Both the position numbers and the translations under genes were made by a program. Under the pieces are notes generated by a model. That model saw only the letters and a list, made by a program, of their open reading frames with translations. It made no database searches and had not been told where the DNA came from. From a virus: a stretch of DNA of 21,919 nt. Where the stretch lies: IMG/VR virus record IMGVR_UViG_3300051212_000340, positions 1-21,919 of that record. One strand, written 5' to 3'. Positions 1 to 6,878 of this stretch are shown here, one piece after another. The stretch's first letter is position 1, and each line of letters begins with the position of its first letter.

Positions 1-136
1 ACAATCCGTGACTACAGCTATCTACACAAACTGCGTATTGGCTACCTGCGTACTCTGCTAAACGCTGTTCAAATAATGTAACAGCATCCCAAGGATCATT
101 TATCTTATAACCTTTATCGATGAGCTCGGTTATCAT
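1..136 (-). CDS. DegT/DnrJ/EryC1-type sugar aminotransferase, N-terminal fragment
   Basis: This reading frame opens with ATG at 134-136 and stays open to the left window edge, so only about 45 residues are visible. The segment (ending FEQRLAEYAGSQYAVCVDS followed by CSHGL) matches the N-terminal signature of PLP-dependent DegT/DnrJ/EryC1/StrS aminotransferases, which typically read F-E-x-x-x-A-E-Y-x-G-x-x-Y-A-V-x-V-x-S. Family members transaminate keto-sugar nucleotides for glycan synthesis. The PLP-binding lysine would lie outside the window. The start overlaps the end of the upstream oxygenase gene by 23 bases and no clear ribosome binding site is seen. The function is inferred from a short fragment. 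A glycine C-acetyltransferase-like fold-type I enzyme cannot be excluded. Confidence 0.6.
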   Translation of the reverse strand, partial: MITELIDKGYKINDPWDAVTLFEQRLAEYAGSQYAVCVDSCSHGL

Positions 137-854
137 AAGCAGTATTAGTATCGTTATTGTACCAGTATAAACTTCTATGCGGCGGGTCGTCTTCTAGGTA
201 TTGGCTATTGCTTACATAGTAAAACAATCTAAGAGTATTTCTACTTAAATGATCAGGACACTGTATAGGATTAGGATATCCGTGAAATCCTGTTTTATGA
301 TATTGCCAAATGACACACCGATTGAATCGAGTAAAAATCTTTTTAACTAATTGTTGATTGGTATCGTCGTAGAACTCAATATGACCACCATATTCTTCTC
401 TCCACTGTTCGCTTAGATATACAATTAAAGTTAATTTTCTATGTAATCTTAATTCTTCATTCCAATTAAAGTCAGTGTGTATTTTTAAACTGTCGCCATT
501 GAAACTACGACTATAGCCTGCGCCTGTTAGGTGCGGATCAGGTAACAGTCCTTGTATGCCAGTTATATTTTCTAACCATTTAAGGAATTGGCCACTGTTT
601 AATTGATTAACTAATTTAACTGCTTCTGGACTGTGATCTAAATTTTTACACTCCTTCATGTAACTACCTCGACGTGTAAATTCAGTCCAATGTTCGGCAG
701 GAATATTATCGCATTCTTTTTGTAGTGTTCGGGCAGTTTTAATAGGCAAAAAATCATCCAATACTATGATTGGATGAGGTTTTGTTGATACATAATTTAA
801 ATTAAGTTCTTGAAAATTATTAAACTTATTTCTTATATACTGTATATCATACAT
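114..854 (-). CDS. 2OG-Fe(II) oxygenase, prolyl-4-hydroxylase-like
   Basis: The 246-residue protein carries the double-stranded beta-helix iron site: His126-x-Asp128 (in LKIHTDFNW), distal His191 (in TGFHGYPNP) and a downstream Arg (205 or 209, in RNTLRLFYY) that should bind 2-oxoglutarate. The GGHIEFYD segment near 156-163 is typical of the P4H-like branch. Such enzymes hydroxylate a protein, nucleic-acid or small-molecule substrate using O2 and 2-oxoglutarate; the substrate here cannot be read from sequence. They are common in marine T4-like phages. The ATG overlaps the thyX stop (ATGA). A base hydroxylase role in DNA modification is possible but unsupported. Confidence 0.85.
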   Translation of the reverse strand: MYDIQYIRNKFNNFQELNLNYVSTKPHPIIVLDDFLPIKTARTLQKECDNIPAEHWTEFTRRGSYMKECKNLDHSPEAVKLVNQLNSGQFLKWLENITGIQGLLPDPHLTGAGYSRSFNGDSLKIHTDFNWNEELRLHRKLTLIVYLSEQWREEYGGHIEFYDDTNQQLVKKIFTRFNRCVIWQYHKTGFHGYPNPIQCPDHLSRNTLRLFYYVSNSQYLEDDPPHRSLYWYNNDTNTAYDNRAHR

Positions 855-1519
855 CAGGTATTTATAGTGTCAAGCATAGGGAATACTTTAGCTATAACCT
901 CCGCACAAGCTTTAGCAACTTCTTGATGTTCTTTTTGTGTGCCATTCGCGCTGCGCAGTTCTATAAAGTGAACCCAGCTGCGTAGCGTACCATTCATGTA
1001 CAAACGACTTTCCATCAATCCTTCTGGCAGCACTGCCCTAGCTTGTTCTTTGGCAATGCCGTTATTAACGGCCCAGCTATATTGCTCACGCACCAAATCA
1101 ATAACTATTTGCTGCCGGTGCTCCCACTCGGCTTGTAGTTCTTTGTCATCTGTTTCTATACTGTTTTGTCTATTAGATGTGTCTTGTAGTCTTGCTTCTC
1201 GTCTAACGAAGTTAAGATCTTTTGTAGGGTCTGCATATCTCTGACTGAACTCCTGGAAACTGAAACTTCTGTGACGTAAGATTTGCCTTGCAATATCTCG
1301 TGTTGTCGTAATTTCCAAGCAAGCTGAAACCATCTCGAGCGGACTCCAGTGTTGGTGTCGTATGAGGTACCTGATGAGCTTACTACTGGTATCGTTGTTG
1401 AACTGATTACTCGGGTTTGAGACTCTTGCGCAGTATGCGATGAGTTCTTGGGCATCTGAAATTCCAAGGGCGGCAAAGTCGCTAGTTGGTTGACTGTAGG
1501 ATAAAAGTTTGACATGCAT
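854..1519 (-). CDS. thyX: Flavin-dependent thymidylate synthase ThyX
   Basis: The 221-residue protein has the ThyX signature R82-H83-R84-x7-S92-x-R94 (RHRSFSFQEFSQR) and the upstream HxxxSPLEM helix near 57-63 that corresponds to the H-x-S-x-x-E-H region. ThyX makes dTMP from dUMP with methylenetetrahydrofolate, FAD and NADPH, and works as a homotetramer. Length fits the family (about 210-250). In the phage it supplies thymidylate for DNA replication. The ATG at 1517-1519 lies just before the preceding gene's stop, and the gene's own TGA overlaps the next start, so it sits inside a coupled operon. Confidence 0.95.
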   Translation of the reverse strand: MHVKLLSYSQPTSDFAALGISDAQELIAYCARVSNPSNQFNNDTSSKLIRYLIRHQHWSPLEMVSACLEITTTRDIARQILRHRSFSFQEFSQRYADPTKDLNFVRREARLQDTSNRQNSIETDDKELQAEWEHRQQIVIDLVREQYSWAVNNGIAKEQARAVLPEGLMESRLYMNGTLRSWVHFIELRSANGTQKEHQEVAKACAEVIAKVFPMLDTINT

Positions 1520-1828
1520 TTATTTAAGCTTTCTTTTCTTTAAAAATTTGTTAGTGTGTTTAATAATGTCTTTTTTAATTCTCTCTGTGTCTAGTTTAAA
1601 ATCTACATTATCTATCTCGCTTTCGTAAGTGGATAGCATATCTTTGAGGCTAGGCTCAAATTCTTCCCAGTTTTTGTTGGCTAAATCTATCTCCCAAACT
1701 TTGCCGTTCTTAAATTTAACTGTCACTGAATCTAAATATCGTAAGGGTACGACATTTAAATTTATTTCACCAAATACTTCCGGCCAGTGCTCAATTACAT
1801 CTTTGGGAAATTTCTTTCCCAAGGTCAC
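1520..1828 (-). CDS. Conserved hypothetical protein, 102 aa
   Basis: Function not recognised. The small protein has a middle part that reads like a beta-hairpin (VTVKFKNGKVWEIDL, about 35-49) and a strongly basic C-terminal tail (KKRKLK). The pattern HWPEVFGEI followed by a KNGKVWEIDL segment resembles proteins I associate with marine T4-like phages, but I cannot name a family. The start is GTG at 1826-1828, overlapping the upstream TGA (GTGA), which fits the coupling seen throughout the window. A basic tail could suggest nucleic-acid contact, which is only inference. Confidence 0.7.
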   Translation of the reverse strand: MTLGKKFPKDVIEHWPEVFGEINLNVVPLRYLDSVTVKFKNGKVWEIDLANKNWEEFEPSLKDMLSTYESEIDNVDFKLDTERIKKDIIKHTNKFLKKRKLK

Positions 1829-2448
1829 TTAGCTAGTGCTACCTTTTTCTTTGTAGGCACTAGATTTTCAGCTAGACGTCTAAGATGTGCTGCTTCTTTG
1901 CTTAACCTGTCAGCATCACTTCTGTACTTTTTAGCAACTTCTTCGTCGCTAAGACCTTCTATGCTAGTTATATCTACAGAAGCATCGGTATTGCCTTGTG
2001 GAGGACTGATATCTTTAGCAGTTGCTATCTCTTTCACTTCTACATCTGTTTTAGGAGCATCAGGCTGTAAAGCTAGGTCTTGTACGCTTACACCTCTTTG
2101 TTCTGCTATCAGCTGATTTAACTCGGACAACAGAATACTTACGCTGGCATTTGGTGTCATTTCAATTGCTGCTGTAGGAACCTTTGTTAACATACCTTTC
2201 ACATGTAAGGACGGCAACATAGTGCTTCCATCTGGAAATACAGCTCTAGCTAATACTTCACTGAGTTCTGGATTAACCTGAGCAGCATTTGATTCTACAA
2301 GACTAATCATAGCATCATGGTAGCTTTCTGTTAATGCTTCTGTCATAACTACAAGAGCACTGAAAGCATCTCCCGGCAATGTGCGGAAAACTACAATACA
2401 TTTTCTGCCATTATCTTTAATTCTACCAACGTGTTTTAAGTCAGCCAT
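1825..2448 (-). CDS. Conserved hypothetical protein, 207 aa, marine T4-like type
   Basis: The first 120 residues look like a folded domain (GRKCIVVFRTLPGD near 14-27, HDAMISLVESNAAQ near 44-57, then a stretch ending MTPN at about 97-100). A low-complexity acidic linker and a charged helix (about 165-200, with SDEEVAKKYRSDADRLSKEA) follow. It resembles a conserved protein of marine T4-like phages with no function known to me. The ATG is supported by an AAGGAG ribosome binding site seven bases upstream, one of the best in the window. It lies between two other small unknown genes in the operon that leads to thyX. Structural or regulatory roles are equally possible. Confidence 0.75.
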   Translation of the reverse strand: MADLKHVGRIKDNGRKCIVVFRTLPGDAFSALVVMTEALTESYHDAMISLVESNAAQVNPELSEVLARAVFPDGSTMLPSLHVKGMLTKVPTAAIEMTPNASVSILLSELNQLIAEQRGVSVQDLALQPDAPKTDVEVKEIATAKDISPPQGNTDASVDITSIEGLSDEEVAKKYRSDADRLSKEAAHLRRLAENLVPTKKKVALAK

Positions 2449-2449
2449 A

Positions 2450-2710
2450 TTAAACTCCTTTTGGCTGTTGTTTGGCTACCGAATCCAAGAAGTTGGTTAG
2501 TTTTGTATATGTTTGTCCAACAATTGTCATTTCACCTGGTTTAAATGCTCCTCTAGCACTAGCTACGTCAATAATTGTTTTCATAGCATTTAAGTCAGCA
2601 ATATTTAATTCAGCTGCTTCTTGTGCTACAGCTTCAGCTGGCGGCACTGGCGGCACTGGCGGCACTGGTGGTACAGTATTTTCAGTTACGTTTTTAAGTT
2701 CTTCGGTCAT
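2450..2710 (-). CDS. Conserved hypothetical protein with Pro-Val repeat, 86 aa
   Basis: Residues 13-24 are a proline-rich run made of repeated Pro-Pro-Val units, followed by an Ala/Glu stretch and a compact C-terminal part (VASARGAFKPGEM, VGQTYTKLTNFLDSV, about 49-78) predicted helical. The C-terminal part looks like the conserved portion, since the pattern with an invariant-looking RGAFKPxEM is familiar from marine T4-like phages. No function is known to me. The start ATG at 2708-2710 has AAGGA upstream. The proline run is encoded by a near-perfect 9-base DNA repeat and probably varies in copy number between relatives. Confidence 0.7.
   Translation of the reverse strand: MTEELKNVTENTVPPVPPVPPVPPAEAVAQEAAELNIADLNAMKTIIDVASARGAFKPGEMTIVGQTYTKLTNFLDSVAKQQPKGV
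2640..2673. repeat. 9-base tandem repeat encoding the Pro-Val run
   Basis: The plus strand reads the unit GGCGGCACT three times in a row, followed by a degenerate fourth copy. Read on the minus strand in frame, each unit encodes Pro, Val and Pro. This is a small in-frame minisatellite that could change length by slippage without a frameshift. Confidence 0.85.
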
Positions 2711-2747
2711 ACTAAATCCTTATAAAAAAGTACACACTTAATTATCT

Positions 2748-3026
2748 TTATTTTATATAAGGACAGGCAATTTTGAAGAAGCTTACTTCCTTTTCTTGTT
2801 CAAAACCTACACGTAATACGTAACTAATAGAATTGTCTACAAGGTCAACACTTTGCCCTATATAATATCTACTGTTTAGATTAGCAAAGATCCATTTATC
2901 TATACTTTTGTATAGCAGTGGACTGTATTTGGGAATTGTTATATAATGAAAGTGATGCGCTGGGAATTCACACTTTCTAATCCCCAGCGCATTAAGCGGA
3001 TTCACCTTACCATTTTTTAAAGCCAT
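2748..3026 (-). CDS. Hypothetical protein, 92 aa
   Basis: Function not recognised. The protein has His/aromatic-rich sequence near residues 19-32 (FPAHHFHYITIPKYSP) and a beta-rich C-terminal half. The ATG overlaps the stop of the VWA/metallopeptidase gene by one base (TAATG), so it is probably translated by coupling from that gene and may serve the same process. A 37-base gap follows before the next gene. That gap is AT-rich and holds a ribosome binding site (AAGGA) but no convincing promoter. Confidence 0.65.
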   Translation of the reverse strand: MALKNGKVNPLNALGIRKCEFPAHHFHYITIPKYSPLLYKSIDKWIFANLNSRYYIGQSVDLVDNSISYVLRVGFEQEKEVSFFKIACPYIK

Positions 3027-4195
3027 TACCGTTTAAATTCGTAATAAGCATGAGTGCCAAATGGCGGAACAATACTGTCATTGCCATGAATAATAAACAC
3101 AGTATCACAGTAATCTGGATCGCCCCAACTATCCCAAGGATATCCATCTGTAAACATAATCAATTTTTTAGGATTGATTTCATGTTCTTTCATGTAAGTC
3201 CAGTTACACATAAAGTCAGTACCACCCCCGCCCATAAGCTCATAGCCCATGATGTCGTCGTTGTAACCGTCAAAGTCAGCTTCGTTGTACACCTTAGTAT
3301 CAAAACACCACAATTTAATTTTGTAGTCTTTATATTCTTCCATAATACCTTTAATTTCGCTGATAAAATCTTTACCCATTTCGTCAGTAATACTACCCGA
3401 CATATCAATAGAGCAGCAAATATCAATGGTTTCATCAAATTGTGTGCCAGGCAGTATAGCACTCATATGCCAGGCTTTGCGACTAGGACGCATAAATGTG
3501 TAATCGTTTTTAATTACACTTTGAATTTGTTGACGCAGAATTTCGCGCCAGTTCATTTTAGGTTCAGTAAGATCTTTGATCATACGTGCTACACTAGAAG
3601 GCACATTGCCAGCACCAGCTGCCTGTGCTGCCTGAATAGTAGCTTCTTTGATCTCGTCACGAATCTGTTTTAATTCTTCTTTGGTGTAAGAAGGACGTCC
3701 ATCCTTGCCTTCTTTTTCCCAATCGATGTGTTCGTCAAGCAACTGGCCTAGAGCCTTGAGTTGCTCTTCATCCATTTTTTCAAAGATTTCATCATAGATC
3801 TGTTCAGTGCTTTTTCCGTAATGATTAGTATCATGGAAGATTTTAATATCCGATGGCACTTCGCCAATTCTATCACGAATTAATTGTCCATTAACACTAT
3901 AGTCAGCAGCGGCATTCCAAATGAATCTATCACGGCCTTCCACACGCAACATGTGTTCGAAAACATTATGAAGAATTTCGTGAGCTACTACGAACTCTAC
4001 TTGTTTGTTACTAAGCTTTTCGAAAAAAGAACGATTGTAATAAAGATTACGTCCATCAGTGGCAGCAGTAGGGCACCATTCACTGCCGTCTTGTATCTTA
4101 AGACGAGTGGCCATGTTACCAAAAAATGGATGACGCAGTAGAAGACCCACTCGTGCTACAACAATTTTGTCTACAACAGGATCTAAGTAACTCAT
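3026..4195 (-). CDS. VWA-like/putative metallopeptidase partner of MoxR ATPase
   Basis: The 389-residue protein has two recognisable parts. Residues 1-120 carry a zinc-metallopeptidase motif H72-E73-I-L-H76, with a downstream NAAADYSVN segment typical of DUF2201-type proteins, where the third zinc ligand is expected. Residues 255-389 form a VWA-like domain with a MIDAS-type D264-x-S266-x-S268 (DMSGS) and a later FTDGYPWD segment. The middle (140-200) is charged and helical. The gene follows a MoxR-type AAA+ ATPase, the classic MoxR-VWA pairing used for remodelling or metal-insertion machines. In cyanophages similar pairs have been labelled CobS plus peptidase. It has its own promoter and a GAGGAG site before ATG. 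Whether the HExxH is catalytic is unknown. Confidence 0.85.
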   Translation of the reverse strand: MSYLDPVVDKIVVARVGLLLRHPFFGNMATRLKIQDGSEWCPTAATDGRNLYYNRSFFEKLSNKQVEFVVAHEILHNVFEHMLRVEGRDRFIWNAAADYSVNGQLIRDRIGEVPSDIKIFHDTNHYGKSTEQIYDEIFEKMDEEQLKALGQLLDEHIDWEKEGKDGRPSYTKEELKQIRDEIKEATIQAAQAAGAGNVPSSVARMIKDLTEPKMNWREILRQQIQSVIKNDYTFMRPSRKAWHMSAILPGTQFDETIDICCSIDMSGSITDEMGKDFISEIKGIMEEYKDYKIKLWCFDTKVYNEADFDGYNDDIMGYELMGGGGTDFMCNWTYMKEHEINPKKLIMFTDGYPWDSWGDPDYCDTVFIIHGNDSIVPPFGTHAYYEFKR

Positions 4196-4224
4196 TTTTG
4201 CTCCTCTATTTACTGTACTTATAT

Positions 4225-4253
4225 ATTATAACAGGGCCCGCAGGCCCTGTCAA
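4225..4253 (-). promoter_or_regulatory. Perfect sigma70-type promoter for the VWA gene
   Basis: Read on the minus strand, TTGACA (4253-4248) is followed by exactly 17 bases and then TATAAT (4230-4225), both full matches to the bacterial consensus. Transcription should begin about 4217-4219, giving a leader of some 20-25 bases before the ATG at 4195 with GAGGAG in between. It lies in the only gap between the MoxR gene and its partner, so the partner can be expressed separately. Confidence 0.88.
4231..4250. repeat. Palindrome filling the promoter spacer (operator candidate)
   Basis: An 8-base perfect inverted repeat (ACAGGGCC / GGCCCTGT) with a 4-base loop CGCA occupies the space between the -10 and -35 boxes and includes part of the -35. 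It is far more GC-rich than its surroundings. No T-run follows on the transcribed strand, which argues against an intrinsic terminator alone. A protein-binding operator or a read-through attenuating hairpin are the simplest readings. Confidence 0.7.
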
Positions 4254-4263
4254 TGGCTTTAGA

Positions 4264-5355
4264 TTAATTTCGATCTGTAGCCGCTGCGATATACTTACCA
4301 TACTTCGCATGGAATTGATCAAAGCACTCAATTTCGTCTGGATCCAGCGGCAGCTGATACTGTGTAAGTGCCAACTTAGTACCCATAACAACCAATTCAG
4401 TTTCAAAGTTATTCATAATGAAATTAAAGAAGTTGTTAACCTTTTTGTTCCAATCTTTTTCCTGCTTGTCGCAAGAGTCTTTGAGTTCATAGCACAAGCT
4501 AACAGTCAAAGAATACATAGCCGAAATCTCTTTAGACTCCATTTTAGTAACTTTGCCACTCAAAATATCTTCAGGCTTCGGCATCTTACTAGCAATCTTT
4601 CGATGTGCCATAAACTTAACAGCAAGACCTTCACCAACAGCACCGGAAACCAAATCAGTTAGTGTGCCTTCATCTTCTTCATCATCGAACAGCAGTTCAC
4701 TAACAAAGGCCCACGAACGAGGAGTAGCAAAAGCACGGCTACCACTCTTAGGATCAAAATCATACAAGTCTTTTTTGCTAAAAGAAAGAAAACCAAGTAC
4801 GTCTTTGTGAATACGATTGTCAGTGGCCCAAGTAAAGTAATCGTCCCAGTCTACACGCATCTCCAAGTGTACGAAACGGTTAGCCAGCGGAGCAGGCATA
4901 CGATAGGTTACACCTTTGTCGCTTTCACGGTTACCAGCAGCTACAATTAGCACATTGTCTGGCAAGTAGTAAGTACCAACACGGCGATTTAGTACCAACT
5001 GATAAGCCGCTGCCTGTACAGCAGGAGCAGCCGAATTCATCTCATCCATAAAAAGAATGATCTGCTTATACTTCTTTGCCATTACAGCATCAGGCAATTC
5101 AATAGGAGGAGCCCAAGACATTTTGCCGTTATCGCTATCAAAATATGGAATACCTTTAATGTCAGTAGGTTCCCACAAGCTCAATCGAATATCAATAACA
5201 TGGGCGTCAAGTTCTTCACCCATTTGTTTAATAATATCGGATTTACCGATACCGGGAGGACCCCAAAGGAAAATAGGACGCTTTGCTTTGAAAGCTCTGC
5301 GTAGAGATTTTTTAGCGGCTTTAGGACCAACTTGGCGCGAAGAAATTTCGCTCAT
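4264..5355 (-). CDS. MoxR-type AAA+ ATPase (CobS-like label in marine phages)
   Basis: The 363-residue protein has Walker A G32-PPGIGK-S39, Walker B ILFMDEMNSA with D104-E105, a sensor segment AAGNRESDKG and an arginine-bearing LANRFVHL. This order is typical of MoxR-family ATPases, close to the CobS/RavA branch. These proteins form hexamers that use ATP to remodel a target held by a VWA protein. The next gene is such a VWA protein with an HExxH motif, so the two probably work together. The C-terminal third is helical and has no recognised domain. Expression is from a perfect consensus promoter 60 bases upstream. The target, virion-assembly factor or host protein, is unknown. Confidence 0.9.
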   Translation of the reverse strand: MSEISSRQVGPKAAKKSLRRAFKAKRPIFLWGPPGIGKSDIIKQMGEELDAHVIDIRLSLWEPTDIKGIPYFDSDNGKMSWAPPIELPDAVMAKKYKQIILFMDEMNSAAPAVQAAAYQLVLNRRVGTYYLPDNVLIVAAGNRESDKGVTYRMPAPLANRFVHLEMRVDWDDYFTWATDNRIHKDVLGFLSFSKKDLYDFDPKSGSRAFATPRSWAFVSELLFDDEEDEGTLTDLVSGAVGEGLAVKFMAHRKIASKMPKPEDILSGKVTKMESKEISAMYSLTVSLCYELKDSCDKQEKDWNKKVNNFFNFIMNNFETELVVMGTKLALTQYQLPLDPDEIECFDQFHAKYGKYIAAATDRN

Positions 5356-5416
5356 TTACATGCCTTTCAAAAAAGTTTATAAAAAATTACTGTTTGTTTT
5401 GTTTCGCAGTATCGTA

Positions 5417-5445
5417 ATTATATGACAGCTTACTAGGAATGTCAA
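5417..5445 (-). promoter_or_regulatory. Perfect sigma70-type promoter for the MoxR gene
   Basis: On the minus strand TTGACA (5445-5440), a 17-base spacer and TATAAT (5422-5417) match the consensus at all twelve positions. The predicted start near 5410 leaves a leader of roughly 55 bases, AT-rich with two T-runs, before the ATG at 5355. It lies in the largest intergenic gap of the window (5356-5460); nothing else is seen there. Confidence 0.88.
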
Positions 5446-5460
5446 AGGATATTTGACGAA

Positions 5461-5862
5461 TTAGAACCCGTTTTGGCTATCTTGTTTTCGATTATTCATA
5501 GCTTTGATTAGACCGTATCTGCGAATATCGTCAGAAAACATATAAAGTTCAAAACTTTTCTTTTCGGAAAATACTACTATTGCTTTATTAGTAAGAAAGT
5601 ATGGACAGTCCATATGACGATCAAAGAAGATGATTACCTGAGGACTTAAATCGATTGATTCGGTAAACGGAACTTCGTAGCTTTTAAGTTCCAATTGATT
5701 GGTAAGAAAATCAAAACCTTCTTCGCTTAAACGTAGACCGCCTTCGGATTTTGATCTATGACTTTGCCACCATTTGTATAGGTGTAACTTAACATTGGCA
5801 GCGTCTGTGCTTTTGCTATTTTGTTGTAAAAAAATTCTTGTATAAGTTTCTTTAGATATCAT
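5461..5862 (-). CDS. Conserved hypothetical protein, 133 aa
   Basis: Function not recognised. The protein has an N-terminal helical part (about 1-60), a central segment FFDRHMDCPYFLTNKAIVVF (about 77-96), and a C-terminal part with FELYMFSDDIRRYGLIKAM. The DCPYFLT plus SDDIRRYG pattern recalls conserved small proteins of marine T4-like phages. I place the start at ATG 5860-5862, two codons inside a TTG-opened frame, because it overlaps the upstream gene by 11 bases in the usual way for this window. It is the last gene before the MoxR promoter. Confidence 0.65.
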   Translation of the reverse strand: MISKETYTRIFLQQNSKSTDAANVKLHLYKWWQSHRSKSEGGLRLSEEGFDFLTNQLELKSYEVPFTESIDLSPQVIIFFDRHMDCPYFLTNKAIVVFSEKKSFELYMFSDDIRRYGLIKAMNNRKQDSQNGF

Positions 5863-6145
5863 TGGCAACTACTGTACCGGTAGTTAATTTATAAACTTCA
5901 AAGTCTGTACAATTAAACATTTGATTTAATTTTTTAGCAAGATTAAACGCATGTCCTGGATTACTAAAACTTACCTTCTTGTATTTTGGTCCAGGGTAAC
6001 TGGTAAGACTGTTAGAACTTTTTAAATTGAAAGGTTCGCCCTTATAGAACACTGCCCAAATAGCGTCGGCTTCTAATACCTGTTCACTTTTATAGTTCTT
6101 TTTGTTTATATATTCTAATAAAACTTTTGGCTTTGGCCTACTCAT
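5852..6145 (-). CDS. Hypothetical protein, 97 aa
   Basis: Function not recognised. Residues 1-30 are basic and polar, and the C-terminal half has a helix (FSNPGHAFNLAKKLNQMF) followed by a beta strand FEVYKLTTGTVV, an arrangement like a small alpha/beta domain. The start is the ATG at 6143-6145, four codons after a possible TTG, because GGAG lies six bases upstream of it. That site sits in the loop of an 8-base hairpin whose stem ends in the ATG, which suggests translational control. Confidence 0.65.
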   Translation of the reverse strand: MSRPKPKVLLEYINKKNYKSEQVLEADAIWAVFYKGEPFNLKSSNSLTSYPGPKYKKVSFSNPGHAFNLAKKLNQMFNCTDFEVYKLTTGTVVANDI

Positions 6146-6169
6146 ATACGTCTCCAAATGTACGTATAT
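6144..6169 (-). promoter_or_regulatory. Hairpin presenting a ribosome binding site in its loop
   Basis: An 8-base perfect inverted repeat (ATATACGT / ACGTATAT) encloses a 10-base loop holding GGAG, and the stem ends in the first two bases of the ATG at 6145. Folding of the mRNA would expose the binding site but bury the start codon base. It could equally be a protein-binding palindrome. The nearby sequence GATAAATA, just upstream, differs at one base from the T4 late promoter box. Confidence 0.5.
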
Positions 6170-6181
6170 ATTTATCTGGTT

Positions 6182-6418
6182 TTATTTAAAGCCGCCGCCA
6201 TCCATCTGTATATTGATACTTTCTCCGGTATTTTGTAACACCTTTTGTAGCACAGCGTCATAATTCTCTAATAATCTGGTATTGACGTCCGCAAGACAAT
6301 ATACCAACAGTTTAGCTGTTTTAATATCTAGTTTTACTTCTTTTTGTTGATTTAAGTCAGCTGCTTTTACCTGCTGTATGAAACTTTGTATTGGCTGTGT
6401 GTTAATTTGATTTTGCAT
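6182..6418 (-). CDS. Hypothetical protein, 78 aa
   Basis: Function not recognised. The sequence is Gln-rich at the N-terminus, predicted mostly helical (KLDIKTAKLLVYCLADVNTR, about 28-47; ENYDAVLQKVLQNTG, about 51-65) and ends in a Gly-rich tail. The regular spacing of hydrophobic residues suggests a helical hairpin or oligomer. The ATG overlaps the upstream gene by 17 bases. A 36-base gap follows, holding the hairpin and ribosome binding site of the next gene. Confidence 0.65.
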   Translation of the reverse strand: MQNQINTQPIQSFIQQVKAADLNQQKEVKLDIKTAKLLVYCLADVNTRLLENYDAVLQKVLQNTGESINIQMDGGGFK

Positions 6419-6878
6419 TACTCAACGCCTGTTTCATTTCTAATTCAGTTTTAAAAGGCCCTCTTGATTCATATCTTTCAATAGTAATCAACTTAGGACA
6501 AAAACTTTTTACCCAGCCTTTGTCAAATTTAATAGTGTAGTATCCAGCACAGTATAAACTTTTGCTAGCTAGACTTTTAGTAAACAACGGTAATTTTTTC
6601 TGTACATTAAACAATGGATTGTATGGATAACAACTTGTAGGAAATCCATACACTTCTCTTAAATCTATATGACTTACTTGTGTTTTAATTTTAGTTTCAA
6701 AAAAATCTTGACCAAAAAGTTTTGTAAGTTCGTCTTTTTTGTTAAAAAACTTTTCTCCATTTTTAGAACTTAACATAAATTTGTTATTTTCTTTTTTATG
6801 AAGTGTACCAATTTTTTCACCGTCTTCTTCGACGATCCAAAATTTTCCATCTACAACAGGTTTAGCTTTTATATTCAT
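6402..6878 (-). CDS. Conserved hypothetical protein, 158 aa
   Basis: The N-terminal 60 residues look like a small beta-rich domain (WIVEEDGEKIGTLHKK). The C-terminal part has a distinctive cysteine-bearing block: GFPTSCYPYNPLF, then KSLYCAGYYTIKF, then WVKSFCPKLITIERY, ending in a helix (TELEMKQALSNA). Three cysteines in conserved-looking contexts could bind metal, but no standard zinc pattern is present. I associate this block with proteins of marine T4-like phages that have no known function. It is translated directly after the 5'-3' exonuclease (17-base overlap), so a nucleic-acid role is plausible but not shown. Confidence 0.75.
   Translation of the reverse strand: MNIKAKPVVDGKFWIVEEDGEKIGTLHKKENNKFMLSSKNGEKFFNKKDELTKLFGQDFFETKIKTQVSHIDLREVYGFPTSCYPYNPLFNVQKKLPLFTKSLASKSLYCAGYYTIKFDKGWVKSFCPKLITIERYESRGPFKTELEMKQALSNAKSN

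Noticed and set aside
859-866. Exact T4 late promoter box TATAAATA on the minus strand before the oxygenase gene, next to TTGACA with a possible TATGAT
   Set aside because: The ATG follows within five bases, leaving no leader, and such an 8-base AT-rich word is expected about twice by chance in this window.
1156-1515. 119-residue frame on the minus strand inside thyX
   Set aside because: It is an alternative frame of thyX with no motif. thyX itself covers the region with its RHR signature.
4231-4250. Hairpin as an intrinsic terminator after the MoxR gene
   Set aside because: No T-run follows the stem on the transcribed strand. It coincides exactly with a promoter spacer, so I list it as a palindrome or operator candidate instead.
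4126-4662. 178-residue frame on the plus strand
   Set aside because: It runs opposite to the well-supported MoxR and VWA genes, crosses their promoter and shows no family motif. The same holds for all other plus-strand frames in the window.
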